A stretch of DNA of 37,615 nt from Clostridia bacterium. Its GTDB lineage: Bacteria > Bacillota > Clostridia > Oscillospirales > CAG-272. Of the stretch, positions 25,434-33,714 are shown one piece after another (position 1 is the stretch's first letter; the number at the start of each line of letters is the position of its first letter). The stretch spans positions 1 through 37,615 of the forward strand of contig JAGATD010000037.1 of the NCBI GenBank assembly GCA_017621415.1, read 5' to 3'. Made by a program: the position numbers and the translations under genes. The notes beneath the pieces are model-generated. The model saw only the letters and a program-made list of their open reading frames with translations. It ran no database searches and was not told where the DNA came from.

Positions 25434-25577
25434 TTAGGTCCATCCTCCACCGTCAACATTATCATCCGAATCCGAACCGAGCCATTCGTCGACACCGGAT
25501 GTTGTTACGATGTCTGACACCTCAAAAATCGCAATCTCAATTTCGGGACTTATGTAGCAATTTTTCTTTTTCAACAT
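25434..25577 (-). CDS. 47-residue acidic peptide of unknown function
   Basis: An ATG at 25577 is preceded by a strong ribosome binding site (GAAAGGAGC, 9 bases before). The peptide begins MLKKKNCYISPEIEIAIFEV, continues DIVTTSGVDEW and ends in a Ser/Asp/Gly-rich tail DNVDGGGWT. Similar short genes with a Y-x-x-PE-x-E start and a VTTSG-like centre occur in gut clostridia, to my memory without known function. It is the first gene after the divergent promoter region and lies about 104 bases upstream of the secreted LamG-like gene. It looks like a precursor or signal peptide more than an enzyme, but no processing enzyme is seen nearby. Confidence 0.65.
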   Translation of the reverse strand: MLKKKNCYISPEIEIAIFEVSDIVTTSGVDEWLGSDSDDNVDGGGWT

Positions 25578-25846
25578 TTCTCTTAGCTCCTTTCCTCGTT
25601 GTTTTGTTTTTTATAATCCCGATTGGTTGGCTTTTTTCCGTAAAATCTTTTTTTCGCTAAGGTGGCATCGTTTTACCCGCTATTTTTCAATGCGGTCAGC
25701 AAAATACCCAAAGAACCTTGTTGTAAAAAGAATTTAATTTGCAAAATATACAATTTTACAAGCTAAAATACACGGTTAAAATCCATCCCAGTAATTACAT
25801 TATAACTCAACGAAGGAAAAGGCGGTAGAAAAATTCCTACATATAC
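25578..25846. other. Divergent intergenic region of the large glycan locus
   Basis: No gene is seen. On the minus strand TTATAAAA about 40 bases before the peptide gene could be a -10 element, but no matching -35 is convincing, as expected if the AraC protein activates it. The region is AT-rich (25730-25790) and is the likely binding place of the regulator encoded at 25910-26626. Confidence 0.4.
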
Positions 25847-25875
25847 TTGACCAAAAGATAGATTTATGCTATAAT
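25847..25875 (+). promoter_or_regulatory. Sigma-A promoter of the second AraC gene
   Basis: TTGACC (25847-25852), 17 bases, and TATAAT (25870-25875) with an upstream TGC make a strong extended promoter. The -10 box overlaps an ATG at 25874, which rules that ATG out as a start codon and supports the ATG at 25910. Confidence 0.8.
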
Positions 25876-25909
25876 GTTTCCACTAAATACCAAACGAGGA
25901 AGATTTATT

Positions 25910-26626
25910 ATGCTATACGCAAAAATAACCAACGACTGGCAGTATCATTATCCATATCATTCTCACAATCATTATGAAATTATGTATGTTCTGGAGGGAG
26001 AGGGGTATTTTTCATCTAAGGACAAAAAATGGCCGCTTACCCCAGGCACTATTTTTATTGCGCCTCCACACGTTGAACACGCAACAGAGTCAAAAAACGG
26101 TCACAGGATAATTAACATCGGCGGAAATTTCGACAAGCTGTTCTTTCTCGACGACATTTCAGTTATATATGATAATGAATTTAATGAAGGGAAAATGCTT
26201 GCCGAGGCAATTCTGAGAAACATTTACTCAAACGAAGAGTATGCTCAGAGCCTGTGCCGTTCCTTTATCAGATATTTGTTGATCGGAGTAAAGCAGCAGC
26301 CTATCATCTGCTCGGTTATTTACAAGATAACCTCAGAAATCGAGCGTCAGTTTGACAACCCGGATTTCAAAGTAACCGACCTGCTTGTGGCAAGCGGTTA
26401 CTCGGAGGATTATATCCGAATGAAATTCCAGGAGATAACTAAAATGACTCCGATTAAATACCTGACCTCTGTGAGAATGAAAAACGCAAAAACCCTGCTT
26501 GCACTATACGATTTCAATATAAACGAAGTCGCTAGCAGATGCGGAATTCTCGACAACACTCGTTTTTCCCGACTCTTTAAGAGCTATTACGGAATATCTC
26601 CTAAGCAGTATCGAGACCAATTGTAG
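25910..26626 (+). CDS. AraC-family regulator of the large glycan locus
   Basis: From the ATG at 25910 (ACGAGGAAG upstream) the product is 238 residues. The cupin part carries HSHNHYEIMYVLEGEGYF and FIAPPHVEHA; the C-terminal double helix-turn-helix has VTDLLVASGYSEDYIRMKFQ and INEVASRCGI, ending GISPKQYRDQ. It is divergent from the peptide and LamG-like genes and the long operon behind them, which it probably activates in response to a sugar. An upstream ATG at 25874 is excluded because it lies in the -10 box. Confidence 0.9.
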   Translation: MLYAKITNDWQYHYPYHSHNHYEIMYVLEGEGYFSSKDKKWPLTPGTIFIAPPHVEHATESKNGHRIINIGGNFDKLFFLDDISVIYDNEFNEGKMLAEAILRNIYSNEEYAQSLCRSFIRYLLIGVKQQPIICSVIYKITSEIERQFDNPDFKVTDLLVASGYSEDYIRMKFQEITKMTPIKYLTSVRMKNAKTLLALYDFNINEVASRCGILDNTRFSRLFKSYYGISPKQYRDQL

Positions 26627-26710
26627 TTAAGTTGAACGATTTTATAATAGCAAAAATCCGATATTTTGTAAATCATAGTTAACTTTTAACCTCTTTTTAG
26701 CGACAACAAC

Positions 26711-26742
26711 AGACTGTCGATAAGAAAACTTACCGACAGTCT
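26711..26742. other. Imperfect hairpin downstream of the AraC gene
   Basis: Arms AGACTGTCG (26711-26719) and CGACAGTCT (26734-26742) pair, with four more inner pairs after one mismatch. No T-run follows, so it is only a weak terminator candidate for the AraC gene ending at 26626. Confidence 0.45.
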
Positions 26743-26829
26743 AAACTTGGAAAATCATTTTCTCTTCTTTGTCTTATGTGGCAAAATGTTTTTATCACAT
26801 GCATCCTGGAAAAGCACTATATTTGAGAA

Positions 26830-26859
26830 AGAATCCCGAAGGAATACCTTCGGGATTCT
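26830..26859. terminator. Strong 13-bp hairpin
   Basis: AGAATCCCGAAGG (26830-26842) pairs perfectly with 26847-26859 around a 4-base loop. The flanks hold only short T-runs, so it is terminator-like but not typical. Confidence 0.5.
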
Positions 26860-26980
26860 CTATGTGCAAATAGGTTAATATTAAATTTTCACATGATTTA
26901 TGATGAAAAAACATCATAACAAAACCAAGAAAACACTTGATTTTACCGCTGTTTTATGGTACACTGAATACGAGATAAGA

Positions 26981-27073
26981 TGGATGCTAATATAGAAGCT
27001 TCCACCGAGGTGACGTTACCATCAGGTTCCAGTGAAGAGATTCGTGTGGGTTCAAATCCCGTCATCCGCACCA
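26981..27073 (+). pseudogene. tRNA-like sequence with intact 3' half only
   Basis: The 3' part GTGGGTTCAAATCCCGT forms a T-arm with the standard seven-base loop, followed by seven acceptor bases CATCCGC, discriminator A and CCA (27071-27073). The 5' partner should read GCGGATG; only GGATG (26982-26986) fits. No proper D-arm or anticodon arm could be folded between. A terminator follows directly, as for a real tRNA gene. It is best seen as a decayed tRNA or a copied tRNA 3' end left by an integration event. Confidence 0.45.
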
Positions 27074-27110
27074 AAAATCGACAAGTTTCGACAGAAGCTT
27101 GTCGATTTTT
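27073..27110 (+). terminator. Terminator after the tRNA-like sequence
   Basis: AAAAATCGACAAG (27073-27085) and its perfect complement (27098-27110) make a 13-bp stem with a 12-base loop, ending in five T. Confidence 0.8.
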
Positions 27111-27308
27111 ACTTCTTCACTCTTAACTCTTCACTTTTCACTCTTCTCTTACGAAACTTGTCGATTAGGTAATAGGTAAAAGTGAATAGTGAAAAGGTTC
27201 TGATGTAGCTTTTCTCCCACTGGTCGAAAAGCATTAAATTATATTTGGGTTCAAATCCATCGATTAAAAAGGTAAAATATCTTTTTTATCGCCCCTTCAC
27301 CAAAAAAG
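27111..27308. other. Gene-free stretch with short repeats and a second tRNA-like piece
   Basis: CACTTTTCACTCTTC-type repeats (about 27115-27150) are partly complementary to AAAAGTGAATAGTGAAAAGG at 27178-27197. TTTGGGTTCAAATCCA at about 27244-27259 looks like a tRNA T-arm, and CCCCTTCACCA at about 27292-27302 looks like a tRNA 3' end. No gene with a ribosome binding site is seen. Confidence 0.4.
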
Positions 27309-27356
27309 AACGCAGAATAGGATACAATTATTTGTGCCAATTCTGCGTTTTTTATT
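27309..27356 (+). terminator. Rho-independent terminator
   Basis: AACGCAGAAT (27309-27318) pairs with ATTCTGCGTT (27340-27349), followed by a run of T. It starts a few bases after the CACCA sequence. Confidence 0.8.
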
Positions 27357-27408
27357 GCTTTTTAGGGGTATTTTTGCCATTTGAAAACGTAAAACTGAAT
27401 ATTATAAT

Positions 27409-27465
27409 AAAAAAGAGCCTATCTTCCGAGAATTTTTGCACTCCCGGCGAATGGGCTCTTTTTGC
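27409..27465. terminator. Bidirectional terminator-like hairpin
   Basis: AAAAAGAGCC (27410-27419) and GGCTCTTTTT (27454-27463) form a perfect 10-bp stem around a long loop with A/T runs on both sides. Confidence 0.7.
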
Positions 27466-27580
27466 TTTCGTTAAAATTATGGGTATTCGTTAAATTTATA
27501 GTATTTCGTTAAATTCATGTGTACTCGTTAAATTTATGGAGCTAATCGCTACAATATAGCTAGCAAAGGATAAAATAGTG

Positions 27581-27618
27581 TTGAAATTATTGGAAAAATA
27601 TGATATAATATATCATAT
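27581..27618 (+). promoter_or_regulatory. Sigma-A promoter overlapped by a perfect dyad operator
   Basis: TTGAAA (27581-27586), 17 bases and TATAAT (27604-27609) with an upstream TGA form a strong promoter. A perfect dyad with 10-bp arms ATATGATATA/TATATCATAT around one central A (27598-27618) covers the -10 box, so a dimeric repressor probably controls it. The downstream ATG is at 27664. Confidence 0.75.
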
Positions 27619-27663
27619 AAACTCGCAGTATAAATTTAGTAGACAAAGGAAAGGAGAAATACC

Positions 27664-28578
27664 ATGACAAAAATCTACGGAAGATTTATTGCGCTTTTAC
27701 TTATTGTCGCGACTGTTTCGGCTATGTTTTCGGGATGTGACTTGATTTTCGGTCAGAAGCCTGACGGTACGGTTAATTATGATGAAAAAATGGATGCCTC
27801 CACAGGAAAGTGGCTACTTATGGACGAGGAGGATACATACTTCGTTTTTGACGGTTCGGAGGGCGTTATGACCTTCAGCTACTACGAGGACGACGCGCTG
27901 AAATATCAGGGCGGCTTCAGATCTATATACAGAAGCTCCGACGATGCAAAGACTCCCTTGACCTTCATTCTCACAAGAAGCGACAAGGAGAATGAGGACT
28001 GGATCAGCTGCTACGCCGAGGGCGTTGACAATGGCTTCACACAGTTCAGCATCATCTACGCCGAGGAGGACCTGGGCTTCACAGACGGCACGGTCTATAC
28101 TCACGTTTACCGCATAGGCGAGATGCCATACAAATTCGGAACCTACGTGCTGGAGGGCAATTCTCATAAGTCCTACAGTAAGGACATCTATAACGACGGA
28201 CAGTACCGTCTGCCCGAGGGCACCTACACCGCAGAGAGCAGCCAGAGCTTATTTGTACTGCCCCTGATAAATCAGAGCTTCTCGCTCTTCATCTACACAA
28301 ACGGCGAGACAGTCATTGAGGGAATCTTCAATATTTCCGAGGACAGAAAAACGCTCTATCTCTATATCGAAAACGACATTTATGAGAAGGTAAGAAAGGC
28401 CGACAAGGATAACTACGACACCACCGTCAGCATCTACTATCCGCCTGATTTCTATCTCCGCGGCAGCTTCGATAATAATGACAACAGCATCGTTATAAAC
28501 GGGCTCTATCATCATCCATATAGCCCCACCGAAATTCAGGACTCGGTCTGGGTATTTGACACATACACAAGACAATAA
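27664..28578 (+). CDS. Lipoprotein of unknown function
   Basis: The 304-residue protein starts with a lipoprotein signal peptide ending MFSGC (Cys 25). GGAAAGGAGAAATACC gives a strong ribosome binding site. The mature part is rich in Asp, Tyr and Phe with beta-strand-like stretches repeated loosely (YEDDALKYQGGFRSIYR, DNSIVINGLYHH), suggesting a beta-barrel or lipocalin-like fold; no family is recognised. It has its own promoter with an operator-like dyad and no close neighbours in the same direction. Codon use is more GC-rich than that of the glycan operons. Confidence 0.8.
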   Translation: MTKIYGRFIALLLIVATVSAMFSGCDLIFGQKPDGTVNYDEKMDASTGKWLLMDEEDTYFVFDGSEGVMTFSYYEDDALKYQGGFRSIYRSSDDAKTPLTFILTRSDKENEDWISCYAEGVDNGFTQFSIIYAEEDLGFTDGTVYTHVYRIGEMPYKFGTYVLEGNSHKSYSKDIYNDGQYRLPEGTYTAESSQSLFVLPLINQSFSLFIYTNGETVIEGIFNISEDRKTLYLYIENDIYEKVRKADKDNYDTTVSIYYPPDFYLRGSFDNNDNSIVINGLYHHPYSPTEIQDSVWVFDTYTRQ

Positions 28579-28740
28579 GAACTCATTACACATATTGGAG
28601 AAAGCAAAGAATAACCAAACAGGCTTAAGGTTTCAGCCGAATAATTAAAATTGAAACCGTTTTCAAAAAAATCATCCGTTTTTGCTTAATTCATCCGCTT
28701 TCAATTTTGTATCCTTTTCGTAGCCCTTTCACCAAAAAAT

Positions 28741-28776
28741 AAGGAGTTGACCCTTGCGGTTGACTCCTTGCTTTTT
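28741..28776 (+). terminator. Terminator after the third CACCA sequence
   Basis: AAGGAGT (28741-28747) pairs with ACTCCTT (28763-28769), with partial inner pairing, and CTTTTTAC follows. It may also end the lipoprotein transcript. Confidence 0.55.
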
Positions 28777-28896
28777 ACAGGCGGGATTTGAATGGGAATC
28801 GGTACAGAGTGTACTTTCGGTGGACGTCCGCAACCGAGAAAGACCTGTCGCGCAGTTCGCGCGAGACCAAATTCAATCATCTGAATAATGAATATA

Positions 28897-28938
28897 GGGC
28901 TGAGTCATTCGCTTAATTAAAAGCTTTTGACTCAGCCC
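28897..28938 (-). terminator. Probable groEL terminator hairpin
   Basis: GGGCTGAGTCA (28897-28907) and TGACTCAGCCC (28928-28938) form an 11-bp stem about 90 bases after the groEL stop. The T-run is short, so its efficiency is uncertain. Confidence 0.5.
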
Positions 28939-29028
28939 CATTTCATGCTTGCGAAGCAAGCATTATATTCATTTGTGAATACAATTGCTCAAAGACAAAT
29001 TTTATCGTATTAAACAAATGAAATTTGC

Positions 29029-30660
<1,632 letters not shown>

Positions 30661-30696
30661 TTATATTCCTTTCTGATTTATATATTACGAGGTAAA

Positions 30697-30743
30697 TACC
30701 TCATCCACCGGCAAAGCCGGTCCCCCTTCCCCAAGGGGAAGGC
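30697..30743. repeat. Double-palindrome intergenic repeat
   Basis: Two adjacent palindromes, ACCGGC-AAA-GCCGGT (30707-30721) and CCTTCCCC-AA-GGGGAAGG (30725-30742), stand between groES and groEL. The motif with TCATCC before it resembles a short repeat I recall as widespread in gut Firmicutes genomes. It lacks a T-run on the minus strand that would end transcription. Confidence 0.6.
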
Positions 30744-30771
30744 TTATTTCTTATGAAGCGATTCGCAAAAA

Positions 30772-31056
30772 TTACTCAACAACTGCCAGAATGTCGGACT
30801 GAGATACAATAGTATATTCAACTCCGTCAAGCTTAACATTTGTTCCTGTATACTTGCCGGTGATAACCTTGTCACCAACATTAAGGGTCATTACAACCTC
30901 TTTGCCGTCAACGATTCCGCCGGGGCCAACCGCAACAATTTCGGAAAGGTCGGGCTTCTCCTGCGCTGAGCCGGGGAGGATAATTCCTGCCTTGGTGGTC
31001 TCAACCGCCTCAATCTGCTTAAGCACTACTTTATCAAGTAAGGGTCTAAGTTTCAT
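30772..31056 (-). CDS. groS: Co-chaperonin GroES
   Basis: The 94-residue protein has the GroES fold signature: MKLRPLLDKVVLKQIE, the mobile loop ETTKAGIILPGSAQEKP, and VGPGGIVDGKEV. Seven subunits cap the GroEL ring. AAAGGAGAAAA precedes the ATG. It is the first gene of the heat-shock operon, directly after CIRCE, so it should be repressed by HrcA in unstressed cells; no hrcA gene is in the window. Confidence 0.97.
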   Translation of the reverse strand: MKLRPLLDKVVLKQIEAVETTKAGIILPGSAQEKPDLSEIVAVGPGGIVDGKEVVMTLNVGDKVITGKYTGTNVKLDGVEYTIVSQSDILAVVE

Positions 31057-31084
31057 TTTTAATTTTCTCCTTTGGATTTTTGAG

Positions 31085-31111
31085 TTAGCACTCGAAAAAG
31101 AAGAGTGCTAA
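31085..31111. promoter_or_regulatory. CIRCE operator
   Basis: TTAGCACTC (31085-31093), nine bases, GAGTGCTAA (31103-31111): a perfect match to the CIRCE consensus bound by HrcA. It lies in the 5' leader of groES, about 29 bases before the ATG. Confidence 0.97.
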
Positions 31112-31125
31112 TGCTTACAGGATAT

Positions 31126-31154
31126 ATTCTATACTATGCTTTTAAAAAAATCAA
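31126..31154 (-). promoter_or_regulatory. Sigma-A promoter of groES-groEL
   Basis: On the minus strand TTGATT (31154-31149), 17 bases, and TAGAAT (31131-31126) form a good sigma-A promoter just upstream of CIRCE. Confidence 0.7.
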
Positions 31155-31197
31155 TAGATTTCCTGTTTTTTCACAATTTATTAACATTTGGAAATTA

Positions 31198-31932
31198 CTA
31201 TACCATATCTCTCTTTAAAATTTCCATTATTTTCTTCTCTTCTCTTGAGACCTTTACCTGAGAAAGTCCGAGAATTTTTGCGGTCTCTGACTGAGAAAGG
31301 TCACGGAAATAGCGAAGAATAATAAGCTTTTTTCGCTCGGGAGAGAGCTTTTCGATAGCAAGTCTCAGGGCAAATTTATTAAAATCTCTTGTTTCCGCGT
31401 CCTCATCGCAAATCATGCTGCCAAGGGTTGCGGTATCGTCGTCGTCAAAGGCACGCTCATCAAGAGAACGCGGCGGAACGGATGAAAATATAGCAGAGGC
31501 GGCATCCTGCGGTGAAATTCCCACAGCTCTCGCAACCGAGGCAATATCAGCCTCCTCTCCCGAGGACAGTCTGCGCTCACGCTCTGCGTTTAGAATGCCT
31601 GCCAGGCGCTTTTCTTCTCTTGAGACCTTTATGATTCCGTCATCCCGAAGAAATCTTCTGATTTCTCCAAAAATCAAGGGAACGGCATAGGTAGAAAATG
31701 CGCATCCGTGTGAAAAGTCAAATGTGCGCATAGCCTTAACCAGCCCGAGACTTCCGCACTCCACAAGGTCGCTCATATCGGCGCCCCGCCCTGCGAATCT
31801 GCCCGCAATACTGTAAACCAAGGGCATATTGAGCTTTGCAAGCTCCTCGCCCGACTCTTTGTCACCTGCTCTGAATGCCTGCAGAAGGTCAAGATTTTTG
31901 TCATAGGGGTGTTTTTTTTCGGTTTTTATCAT
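31198..31932 (-). CDS. sigF: Sporulation sigma factor sigma-F
   Basis: The 244-residue protein has region 2 (DLVECGSLGLVKAMRTFDFS, CAFSTYAVPLIFGEIRRFLR) and a region-4 helix-turn-helix near the end (LSQSETAKILGLSQVKVSRE). Sigma-F directs early forespore transcription and is held inactive by SpoIIAB. Position and order after spoIIAA and spoIIAB identify it, rather than sigma-G, which is similar. It starts 16 bases after the spoIIAB stop. Confidence 0.95.
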   Translation of the reverse strand: MIKTEKKHPYDKNLDLLQAFRAGDKESGEELAKLNMPLVYSIAGRFAGRGADMSDLVECGSLGLVKAMRTFDFSHGCAFSTYAVPLIFGEIRRFLRDDGIIKVSREEKRLAGILNAERERRLSSGEEADIASVARAVGISPQDAASAIFSSVPPRSLDERAFDDDDTATLGSMICDEDAETRDFNKFALRLAIEKLSPERKKLIILRYFRDLSQSETAKILGLSQVKVSREEKKIMEILKRDMV

Positions 31933-31948
31933 TTTATAAAGCCTTCGG

Positions 31949-32392
31949 TCAGGGCTTAAGGATTTTCCTCATCAGGACTGTTGTACCGCGGCCCAGCTTT
32001 GATTTTACACTGAGTCCGTCGGTAAAGCTCTCCATAACGAGAAAGCCCATGCCGCATCTCTCGCCTAACTCTCCGGTAGTAAAGCTTGGTGCTCTGGCTG
32101 CCTGTACATCCTCGATGCCACAGCCGTTGTCGGATATTTCTACCGTAACCTCACGGTTATCATAGAGTCTTGCGGATATGTATATCTGCCCCCATTGCCC
32201 CTCGGGTAAGCCCCTATAAGCGTGAACTATACAGTTTGTAACCGCCTCGCTTACTGCGCACCTGAGGTCGCCAAGCTCCTCAACAGTTGGTGACAGCTCT
32301 GCCACAAAGGCAGAGATTATCGAGCGGGCTGTCGCCTCGTTTACACTTCTGGCAGGCAGACGAAGCTTCATTTCGTTTATAATTCTCTTCAT
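31949..32392 (-). CDS. spoIIAB: Anti-sigma-F factor SpoIIAB
   Basis: The 147-residue protein is a GHKL-type kinase/ATPase: N-box SEAVTNCIVHAYRG, G1 box DNGCGI, and G2-like ERCGMGFLVMESF. It binds sigma-F and phosphorylates SpoIIAA. It sits between spoIIAA (34 bases upstream) and sigF. GGAAGGAA stands before the ATG. Confidence 0.95.
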   Translation of the reverse strand: MKRIINEMKLRLPARSVNEATARSIISAFVAELSPTVEELGDLRCAVSEAVTNCIVHAYRGLPEGQWGQIYISARLYDNREVTVEISDNGCGIEDVQAARAPSFTTGELGERCGMGFLVMESFTDGLSVKSKLGRGTTVLMRKILKP

Positions 32393-32426
32393 TTTTTTGA
32401 GAAATTCCTTCCTTATTATTTTATGT

Positions 32427-32747
32427 CTATTTCACTACCGAGAGGTTTCTTACTCTCTCGAGACCCGAGAGTCTTATCAGACGCATAAGCTGGTCTGAGG
32501 CCCCTGTTACCCTTACCGAGGCTCCTATCCCCTCAGCAACAGAGCATCTGCCGAGTATAAGCCCGAGTCCCGAGCTATCCATAAATCCGACTCCGGAAAA
32601 GTCAAGTACTAAAATCTCAGGTTTTCTGAGAAACAGCTCCGAGTCTATACGCTCTCTTATACGGCGGGCTGTGTGGTGGTCTATTTCTGCCGTCAGGCTT
32701 GCTGTAAGAGTGCGCTCTCCCTCTTGAAAAATTACGTCCCTTTGCAT
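32427..32747 (-). CDS. spoIIAA: Anti-anti-sigma factor SpoIIAA
   Basis: The 106-residue protein is a STAS-domain protein with FMDSSGLGLILGR; Ser 58 is the expected phosphorylation site. Its unphosphorylated form frees sigma-F from SpoIIAB. AGAAAGGAA precedes the ATG. I see no clear sigma-H promoter in the 96 bases upstream and no terminator after the gene before it, so transcripts from the LexA-controlled promoter at 33539 might reach it. Confidence 0.93.
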   Translation of the reverse strand: MQRDVIFQEGERTLTASLTAEIDHHTARRIRERIDSELFLRKPEILVLDFSGVGFMDSSGLGLILGRCSVAEGIGASVRVTGASDQLMRLIRLSGLERVRNLSVVK

Positions 32748-32843
32748 TTTTTTATTCCTTTCTTTTGCTTTTATGTAATTTTAACACACTTACTGTACGA
32801 ATATTGTCGCACTGAGGCGGCATATATTTATTTGAAGAACAAT

Positions 32844-33170
32844 TTAGCCGTTTATCAGGTAAAGCCTCTTTGCTATATTGTATATCGCCTCCTGCTTTCT
32901 CAGCTTATAAGTTGTTTCGCTGATATAAGCTATATTACTGTAAGCGTAGCCCCGCCTTTGTCCGATATCAGAAATCATATCATTTACCATTTTTTCTTCA
33001 ACTACCTCGGCAACTGCGTCATACATCTTATAATTATAGTACTTCAACTCGTTTTCTACCCTACCCGCGGCGGTATGGTTTTCAATTATTTCCCGCCTGC
33101 GAGGATAATCGAGGCACAGAGCGCGCACAAGCGCTCCTACGGTATCAGGTATCAATATCCCAGAGCGCAT
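32844..33170 (-). CDS. Small unknown protein, possibly DNA-binding
   Basis: The 108-residue protein is helical. Its last third (GYAYSNIAYISETTYKLRKQ, then AIYNIAKRLYL) has the look of a sigma region-4 or ArpU-like helix-turn-helix, but this is weak. It overlaps the gene before it by 19 bases, which implies translational coupling. It is in a two-gene unit controlled by the divergent LexA-like promoter region and lies directly upstream of spoIIAA. Function is unknown. Confidence 0.65.
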   Translation of the reverse strand: MRSGILIPDTVGALVRALCLDYPRRREIIENHTAAGRVENELKYYNYKMYDAVAEVVEEKMVNDMISDIGQRRGYAYSNIAYISETTYKLRKQEAIYNIAKRLYLING

Positions 33171-33460
33171 CTTGTCTCTAACAGCTCCTCTCTTAATTCT
33201 TCAATTCTTTCGCCAAACGAGTTAAGCCTGTCAAGGGCTTCTCTTGCCTCGGCTGCAATATCCTCAAGCACAGGCACCCATAAGGCAGGGTCGCTGTGGT
33301 CCGTGGAGCTGACAAGCTCCATAAGTACATTTCTTACAGTAAGTCTCTCTTCAATTTCACGAAGCTCCGCCCGAAGCTCGCTTATGTCAGAGCGTATCTC
33401 TTCACATCCCCGATAGAGTCTCGGCGGTGCGCCCTCATACGGGTCTCTTGATAACATCAT
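33152..33460 (-). CDS. Small coiled-coil protein of unknown function
   Basis: The 102-residue protein has two charged helices likely to form a coiled coil (IRSDISELRAELREIEERL at about 22-40 and LDRLNSFGERIEELREEL at about 76-93). AAAGGAGAAAAATTT precedes the ATG at 33460. It is the first gene of the unit driven by the consensus promoter at 33539-33567, whose start region is filled with repressor-box repeats. No family is recognised; regulation by the divergent S24 repressor is inferred. Confidence 0.65.
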   Translation of the reverse strand: MMLSRDPYEGAPPRLYRGCEEIRSDISELRAELREIEERLTVRNVLMELVSSTDHSDPALWVPVLEDIAAEAREALDRLNSFGERIEELREELLETRCALGY

Positions 33461-33490
33461 AAATTTTTCTCCTTTCTACATCCTTGTTTT

Positions 33491-33538
33491 TGTCACATTT
33501 CAAGTTACCTAACGGGGTGTGTAACTTGTTACGTGACA
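33491..33538. promoter_or_regulatory. Large symmetrical operator of the LexA-like switch
   Basis: TGTCAC (33491-33496) and GTGACA (33533-33538), with inner arms AAGTTAC (33502-33508) and GTAACTT (33521-33527), share one centre at 33514.5. Further GTCAC/GTGACA boxes lie at 33556-33560, 33610-33615 and 33660-33665, placed over both promoters. They are probable binding sites of the repressor encoded at 33715. Confidence 0.7.
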
Positions 33539-33567
33539 ATTATAGCAGGTTTTGCGTCACCTGTCAA
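33539..33567 (-). promoter_or_regulatory. Consensus sigma-A promoter of the two-gene unit
   Basis: On the minus strand TTGACA (33567-33562), 17 bases and TATAAT (33544-33539) with TGC before it are a perfect extended sigma-A promoter. A repressor box lies in the spacer and another at the start site. Confidence 0.85.
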
Positions 33568-33598
33568 GTGATTTTATTCACTTTTTTTGAAAAAACTA

Positions 33599-33627
33599 TT
33601 GCATTTCAGGTGACAATATGCTACAAT
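33599..33627 (+). promoter_or_regulatory. Promoter of the LexA-like repressor gene
   Basis: TTGCAT (33599-33604), 17 bases, TACAAT (33622-33627) with upstream TGC. A GTGACA box (33610-33615) sits in the spacer and another (33660-33665) in the leader, which suggests autorepression. Confidence 0.6.
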
Positions 33628-33714
33628 ATATTTATTAAAACGTGTTTTTCACATTTAAAGTGACAAAAGCGCGCAAAAAACAACTTTTTTATAATACGAG
33701 AGGCTAAAAAGTGT

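Larger units (their letters stand above)
28579..29028. other. Intergenic region with terminators and decayed sequence
   Basis: CCCTTTCACCA (about 28723-28733) again resembles a tRNA 3' end. It is followed by a hairpin (28741-28769) and TTTTT. A perfect 11-bp stem (28897-28907/28928-28938) and an 8-bp stem (28945-28952/28956-28963) lie downstream of groEL on the minus strand. No gene is seen. Confidence 0.45.

Noticed and set aside
25874..25909. Upstream ATG of the second AraC gene
   Set aside because: It lies in the -10 box of the gene's own promoter and so cannot be in the mRNA.
26981..27073. Intact tRNA or selenocysteine tRNA
   Set aside because: T-arm and CCA end are present, but no matching acceptor 5' strand, D-arm or anticodon arm can be formed.
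27245..27493. 82-codon open frame on the plus strand
   Set aside because: It runs through two terminator hairpins and a tRNA-like piece, and has no ribosome binding site.
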